Assembly: GCF_042242105.1 (NCBI RefSeq)
Contig: NC_092014.1
Span: 13,717,874 to 13,781,873 of the forward strand
Length of the DNA: 64,000 nt
Direction: 5' to 3'
From: Pempheris klunzingeri
Taxonomy: Eukaryota > Chordata > Actinopteri > Acropomatiformes > Pempheridae
Part shown: piece after piece, positions 57,916-64,000 of the stretch
Position numbering within the stretch: position 1 is the stretch's first letter
How the letters are laid out: the number at the start of each line of letters is the position of its first letter
Made by a program: the position numbers and the translations under genes
The notes under the pieces: generated by a model
Database searches by the model: none
What the model saw: only the letters and a program-made list of their open reading frames with translations
Told to the model about the DNA's origin: nothing

Positions 57916-60900
57916 CTAGACCCTCTTTGCGTCAGCAGCTGAGGCAAGAGTCCCTGAGTTAGTGGAACCGGTCATGGTACCGCTACCAGAACCAGACGAG
58001 TTGGAACTGGATGAACAAAAGTTGGCAGATTTCTTCTTAGGCGGGTTCTTCAATGTTCCAGTACGCTCCTTCACTTTGTACTCTAGTGTGCTATGGGGCA
58101 CCCCGTAAACCCCCTGGGCCTTGGACACACTCATGCGACCGCCCATCACCATAGCAATGGCCTCTTCCAGCAGGTCATGGTCGTACTGGCGGTATCTCCC
58201 ACGTTTCTTTCTTGGTTGCTTGTCTTTATCCCGACCGCCTGACCCCTCTTCTGAATCATCCAGCGAGGACCCGCGCGGTCCCAGGCGATGAGGTGACTGG
58301 TTGGCAATGCCCGGACAGCCATGTGGTAAAAACGGAGGTCTGAGTTTGAAGAGAGATGAAGGCCTTACAGTAGTTGTTGATGAACTGGCAGTACCATCTG
58401 TTGATGAGGTACGTTGATGTAGGTTTTCGGCCATGCTGCAATTCTCAGCTGGAATCGACCTGTTATGGTCAGACATGGAACGGACCTGAGGAATACGCAG
58501 GGGGGTAAGTGGCTCCAGACTGGGAGTGGGGCTTGGTGGGGGCTGAAGAGCATCCCTGAGCTGAGGAAAAGAGTGGGGAAGGGTTTTCTGTACACCGCTC
58601 GGCTGATAAAAGGTGAGAGAGGATGAAGGGACACTCAAGTCTCCATACTCCTCTGCAGCTCCTCCAATTTCTGCCCGCTCTGCCCATGCAGCCACCTTCT
58701 GCAGAACAAGACGAGCTTCACCACCCAACATTGATGACATTACATTGTACGATGTCACTTCATCCCTGAAATCTTTGCTTCCTGGTGCAAGCTGACGTAG
58801 CATCCCCAGCTTTCCCTCAGCCCAGCCTTCCAGACCTTGTCTCAGGGTGTGAAGGGGTATTCCATAAAGCAACGCGGCCCGCTGCTCCTGCAGCCTCCCT
58901 GAACGTATATCCTTCAAGGCCTTGGACAGCAACCCCTCAGACAGCTCCAAGCTCCTCTCAATGTACTCCTCCTTCTGCCTGCGCTGCCTCCTAGGGATGG
59001 GAGGACCAAACAGCAGGGTCAGGTTGGAGGTGATGGAGGGGGTTTGATTTTGGCATAGGGGACAGGGGGTTGCAGAGCGAGGGGTCCACTCCTTTATGCC
59101 TTGTGTTGGTAACATCACTGTGACTTATGTTTCAAGTCTGTCTGTCTGTTTCTGGGCCCTCACACACACTGCTGCTGTGTGTCTCTCGCACACAAATTCT
59201 TTGTGTGTTGGCAAAGCCTCTTCACGTCCAGGTGGGACAGTCTGTGAATGGCTGGAGTTACTTTGGTCACCCATAACGCTTGTATGCACACAATGCTTGA
59301 AGGTCGAATAATCAAGCTCATCATAACTGGATCAATAAAAATGAGGTAAAATTGTTGTGAGGTACTGCAACGTCCTCCTCAGTGTACAATCCTGAGCTGT
59401 TGGCACATGTTATAATACGGTGCGATTGCTGTGACGTTACCGATCAAGAGATAAAAGAGTCAACCCCTTAGAACCAAAACACCAAACACAAGCTAGCTCT
59501 TCATAACGACGAACAATGAACTGACCCAAAGCACTGCCAAACAAAGCAGTATGCATATCATTCAAACCAGAGGTGGTAATTAATTGACTTGAAAAAGCGC
59601 GAGTGAAAATGACAGTAACACAACACAGTGCTGATGCTAACCTTCCAATCTTAGCCGTGCTATTCACCTTAAAGAAAATTCAGTGGACAACAGTGCTGAA
59701 ACATGCAATGTTTTAGTCATAGTGGGTTTGAACAAAAATGCCTAGGTCATGTAAATGTCCTGTACTGAAGAAGAACCCCCAGTTTTACCCAATAGTAATG
59801 ATAAGGCTTCCTTGTGCATTTTGCAACAAGGCCAAATACCACTAAAAGACACAGGCAATCCAAGAATAGAAAACTCTTACCCTGAGGCTTTGTGATTAGA
59901 TGAGGATGTTGATGAAGTTGCTGAGCAGGCAGAGTTCCTGTTTGAGAGGTCGAGCACGCCATCTGTTACAAGAATTCATTTAAACTGGTTAGGATTTGAG
60001 TTACAGTGCTGTACCTTCAACAAGTGTCAATGTTACGGTCTTAAAACTTTGGAAGCTGCAAATGTGTATTTGTTGACTTTGATGCTTTTCCTACCTGGTT
60101 CACGTTCACTCTCTTTCACCTCCTGGGTTCGACTCACTGTGAGGTCCAGCGGGGCATCTGATGTCTCTGATGACAATGTGGATGAGGTCCTTGTTGTAAC
60201 ACCATTTGTACTGGTGTGGAGTAGGCACTTGGACGCATACTCCATGGCAAACCGATGTATCATTTTCTTCATCAGCTCCTGGGCAACCAGAGGGATGTTG
60301 GAATCACAGCCAAGGGGCACATCTAATGAAACGGGAACAGATGCAGATTGAAGTTTTAAAAAAACAAAAAACGGGTGGAATTGGCTGGTAACCAAACAAG
60401 CGTGATGTCCATTATTCCTGTAGGGCAAGAAAACAAAGTATCTATTGTGATAAAAAAAAACCTCTCCTGCTTCAAACACGTCAGCAGCAAAGAAACAAAT
60501 GTTTCCTAAATGTCCTAAATAACAAGTGACTTGGGCAACAAGTAAACTATTGATAGTTTGGGAACATCCACCTTTCTAAAAATCTACTTTTTGTGTACTT
60601 CCCGGTAAGGGTAGGCATTATAATGATTTATAATGCTGACAGGCAACTTTTCCCTACCGTTTATTTTATTGTAACTGCACCTTGTATTAAGCCAATACTA
60701 GATTTTTGTAAAACGTTTGCAACAATGTGATGGTGTACATTGCTGGACTAGCCAAAATAAACATTCTTGTTTGGCCATTTCATACCATAAAAATTTCTCA
60801 AGTGGTGTACCAGAAATCTTTATTATTATAGTAATACTGTGATATAAAATTAGATGTTTCGTGATTGACATCACCCACTCTTGCCTCCAACTTTGTAAGC

Positions 60901-62025
60901 TATGAGGCTGAGTAAACACTGGCTTGAACTAAGTCGAGTCACTGAGTCACTTACTTTTACATCATTGTAACTCATACGAACCTTGGAAACAGGCCAATGG
61001 TAAGCAGATCAATGGTAATCACGGGTTGTTTTTGGGGAACACTTAGGACGACCACAACCACATTTTAGGAGCTCTTGTGCTAAAATATAATTGGTTACTT
61101 TAGAGACATTGTCCCTTGATAAACTGGTGAGAACAAGATCTGGATTATCCAGAGGAACATGACATTGGAGGGGAAAGGATAAATCACATTTAATGTTTAC
61201 ACAAATGAAACTCAACTCATCTCCACTGTATTAGTGTGGGAGCAACAACATCAGAAGGATTCCTCAAACGTCCGCACTTAAAACCAAAACTATTTGCATA
61301 GCAATTCCTCCATTATCTGCAAAAATGGGATTTGACAATTTAGCTATGGATACACTCATGAATATCAACGGACAGCTAATGACAGCACACAAAAGTGTTA
61401 GTGGCAAGCCAGAATACCAAAGTAATCTTGAGCCAAAGCAGATTAGTCTTGTTTTTATAATCAGCATTATTGCTCTTAACACAAATTATTCTATTTAGAT
61501 AGCAAATTAATAACTGTGAGGCGAAAGCTGATAGCTGTGCACCTGCGACATGAGCTTTAGTGAAGCATGAGTTGACATGTTTGTGCCAAATTCCACAAAC
61601 GGAAAGATACCCGACTCACCTTTCCTGTGAAACACAGCTTGGAGGAACCTATGCGCTGACTGGCTGCTCTCAGATATGGTTGGAGCCTGACAGGGAGAGT
61701 AATCAGAGGGGGAGGAGAGGGGCGACATGGCTGCAGGTACTTGATCCTACAAGAAGAAAAACAGAAAAGTTACTTTACGGACTGTTTTTACTACTATGAA
61801 TTTAATATACACTATAATATTCTATATTCTACATCAGACAATACAACTATTACAACTTCCAAGCACTAAGGATAACTTAGCTACAGGCAAAATGCAAACA
61901 CTTATAGTGGATTATCTTGACTGGGACAATTCTTACACTGAGTTTGTCCAGGGGAAGGTTGCAGAGTGAACACTGAGAGCAACTTGTTTCTGGGGACCAG
62001 TCATCCACCTCTTCGGGCTCACAGT
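57916..62025 (-). CDS. lcorl: LCORL, ligand-dependent corepressor-like, short Pipsqueak-HTH isoform (5' incomplete)
   Basis: Nuclear corepressor-like DNA-binding protein linked to body size in mammals. Exons visible on the minus strand: 62025-61937, 61746-61620, 60322-60095, 59962-59881, 58990-57916. They give 533 residues, and one or more 5' exons lie beyond 64000. Landmarks in order: DCEPEEVDDWS with paired Cys (SQCSLCNL), SNIPLVAQELMKKMI, the CtBP-binding motif PLDLTV, then VLDLS. A first HTH-psq-like block follows (EEYIERSLELSEGLLSKALK...LLYGIPLHTL). Last is KQPRKKRGRYRQYDH with the C-terminal Pipsqueak helix-turn-helix (SVSKAQGVYGVPHSTLEYKV), ending in a Ser/Gly-rich tail. The donor after 59881 is phase 2 and fits both terminal exons. 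The psq sequence and ncapg neighbour favour LCORL over LCOR. Confidence 0.92.
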
Positions 62026-64000
62026 CTGAAAGACACAATATAACACAACCAGGCATTAATAAATGAGGGTACATCAAGAATCAAACAGCCTCCTACTGAG
62101 CTCAGAATACAGGATTTGACTTGAGGCAGTCGTGGTTTCCAAACTGCATCAACAACAAATGTCTATAATCTTTTGATTTATACTGTCACATTTTTCAACC
62201 CCAACATAATATTTGGTGGAAGATGACAGATACGTCTCAGTCTACAATTTACTAGCAGGCAACATTTAATGGAAAGCGCATTTAAGAAAATCCTAAAGAC
62301 TGATGTATTGGATCATTAGCTGACTGTCAGAACCAGCAACACGTGCAAATGTTTTTTTGCGACTATTTTTCTTAATATCTCAGGTTGTAGTAAACAATTG
62401 TGAGCAAATGTTGCAAATCAAAGAACAGGACTGGGGCTATGACAATATTGGATTGGTTTGAGTGTTATATCTATTAATGATTTCTCTATTGAATTTCCAG
62501 AATATATATATGTGTGTGTATACACATGTATCTTATATTCATCAAAAAAATTACCAAATCATAACTCCTTAAGTTCGACAATCAGAGAAGACAAGCAGAT
62601 AAATAAGTGTGACTTAAGAATACTATCATCTGATCATGTTGCTGTCTAGCTTCACTCAAACTCCAAATGGCACTACTGACTGCACTGAAATGGCAGATAG
62701 TGCCAAGCAAGCTGTGTCATTTGGCTGCTAGTTCAAGTGCTAGTGGCCTGTGATAGCATTATGCCAGCTAATGGATAAAGTAGAGATAGCGCGAGCGGTG
62801 TATATCCCTGTTAGAAGTAACAAATACATTTGCACTGATCCATCCTACATTTTTAAGCTGCCTTGACAGGATTCAAATTAGTTGATTTAATTTGATTCAT
62901 TTTAGATTTTATATCATGTAATTTGCATTATTTATTGCTGAATTGAGGGAATTTTGACTGAGAAATCTTAAAAGAGGCAAACAAAATCTGTACTCAAGTC
63001 ACAAGACATACTATGACAGCTGCTAGGGACAAAATTACCCCAAATAATATTTACTGCCATAAAATGGATAGTGATGCATCTGTCTCCACAGATATATTTT
63101 TCAGCAGACCTTGCATTGTGCGTCTTTGCTCTAGAGTCTCTTTCATTCATCTAAATCCAGCGTTTTCAATGTTACACTGACTTACTGCCTAAAAAAATAC
63201 CCATGTTGAATTTGTTAACATTAACCAGGAGCAATTAGGGGCCAGTACACCATGTACTTGCAGTGTTTGAGTTCATTGCTCCCCTGCCATGCTCCCTTCT
63301 TAAATGAGGGGCAAGGTTTTTCAGATATTTTACGACATAGCTGCATGTTTCATATGCTACAAATGCTGATGTTGAAAATTTCTCCTTTGTTCTTTTTATT
63401 CCTTTGAGTCTAAACTACTTCCATTTTACACAAGTGCCTGTGTTGATACCAAGGGCTCATATGGACTGTGAGCTCAATATCTGTATAAAATGGCTTTGTT
63501 TCCATTCAGAGAGGTACACAATATCAATAATTCTACACACACATATATATAAAGATGAAATGGATCACTTTAAATTTTTGTGGAAATTAGCAGCTGTATA
63601 TAGGAATATAATGTTTTGTAGTTGAGAGTCAAATTCAAACATAAGATGGGTAATATTGTATAACTATCAAACAGGAAAAACCTGGAGTGTGACACACAAC
63701 ACTAAAAACATGTTTACAATAACTCAGTCCCACATATACCATCTGGCTGCCATAAATGAATCAAATGTGTAACAATCCATGGCTGAAAATAATTATTTAC
63801 TCCTGTCAACTTCAGTATCAAGTGACAAAATAATAAAAAATAATGCAATCAGTCAACTTTTTTGATATTCAAATATATATTTGTGACATTTTTTAAGATT
63901 TCGATGCTACAAACAGCACTAAGAAGTCAGTCAGCATTATGGTATTCGTTTTTGGTGAAAATAAATAAATAAATACGCCAAGGATTATCTACGCGATTAA
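62026..64000. other. lcorl upstream intron running off the window
   Basis: AT-rich sequence with no exon matching the conserved LCORL N-terminus. The acceptor at 62026 needs a preceding exon ending in phase 1, so the first exon and promoter must lie past 64000. Nothing else recognised. Confidence 0.6.

Noticed and set aside
57991-59118. Extending the lcorl short terminal exon upstream to 59118 as the open frame suggests
   Set aside because: The phase from the previous exon (2) fits only the acceptor before 58990, where the conserved RRQ-KEEYIERS block begins. Upstream acceptors give the wrong phase.
1-64000. Search for CRISPR arrays, operons, toxin-antitoxin pairs, viral genes or functional tRNA/rRNA genes
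   Set aside because: The window is intron-bearing vertebrate DNA. Periodic repeats are microsatellites or the LCORL coding minisatellite, and the only tRNA-like sequence is a degraded SINE head.

Overview
The window reads as nuclear DNA of a ray-finned (teleost) fish. It has compact vertebrate-type genes with GT-AG introns, many (CA)n/(TG)n microsatellites, degraded fish transposon and SINE remnants, and proteins that align with vertebrate haspin, FAM184B, NCAPG and LCORL. No bacterial, viral, CRISPR, rRNA or plain tRNA content was seen. All gene models were built by eye from reading frames, splice consensus and intron phase. Three close exactly in frame (haspin 1166 aa, fam184b 1320 aa, ncapg 1021 aa). 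LCORL is incomplete because its 5' exon(s) lie beyond base 64000.

Layout. (1) 0.5-9.3 kb, plus strand: haspin, the mitotic histone H3-Thr3 kinase, in 13 coding exons, with a tandemly duplicated first coding exon upstream. (2) 11.2-31.2 kb, minus strand: fam184b, a coiled-coil protein of unknown function in 18 exons. Its introns hold many microsatellites, some of them sitting on splice junctions. (3) 31.2-34.8 kb: shared divergent promoter region. It holds a CpG-rich segment at the fam184b start and, on the ncapg side, a cAMP-response-like palindrome, a TCTCGCGAGA palindrome and a CHR-like TTTGAA within about 60 bp. (4) 34.8-46.1 kb, plus strand: ncapg, the condensin I HEAT subunit, in 21 coding exons, with a fossil partial copy of one exon in an intron. 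(5) 46.4-62.0 kb, minus strand: lcorl, with two alternative terminal exons. One encodes the short Pipsqueak-HTH form (57916-58990). The other is a giant exon for the long PALI-like form (48445-53893). Both are entered in the same phase.

The fam184b - ncapg - lcorl order and orientation is the vertebrate body-size locus, which supports the FAM184B and LCORL names over their paralogues FAM184A and LCOR. Haspin next to this block puts two mitotic-chromosome genes (haspin and ncapg) about 25 kb apart. In mammals haspin is an intronless gene inside an ITGAE intron, so this copy preserves the exon-rich form.

No new multi-gene system was found. The best second-look items are the duplicated haspin first exon, the triplicated motif in the haspin N-terminus, the fossil ncapg exon, TG-repeat tracts built into splice sites, the ncapg promoter cluster, the LCORL heptad array of CDK-type sites, and a probable extra short intron at the LCORL long-form 3' end.
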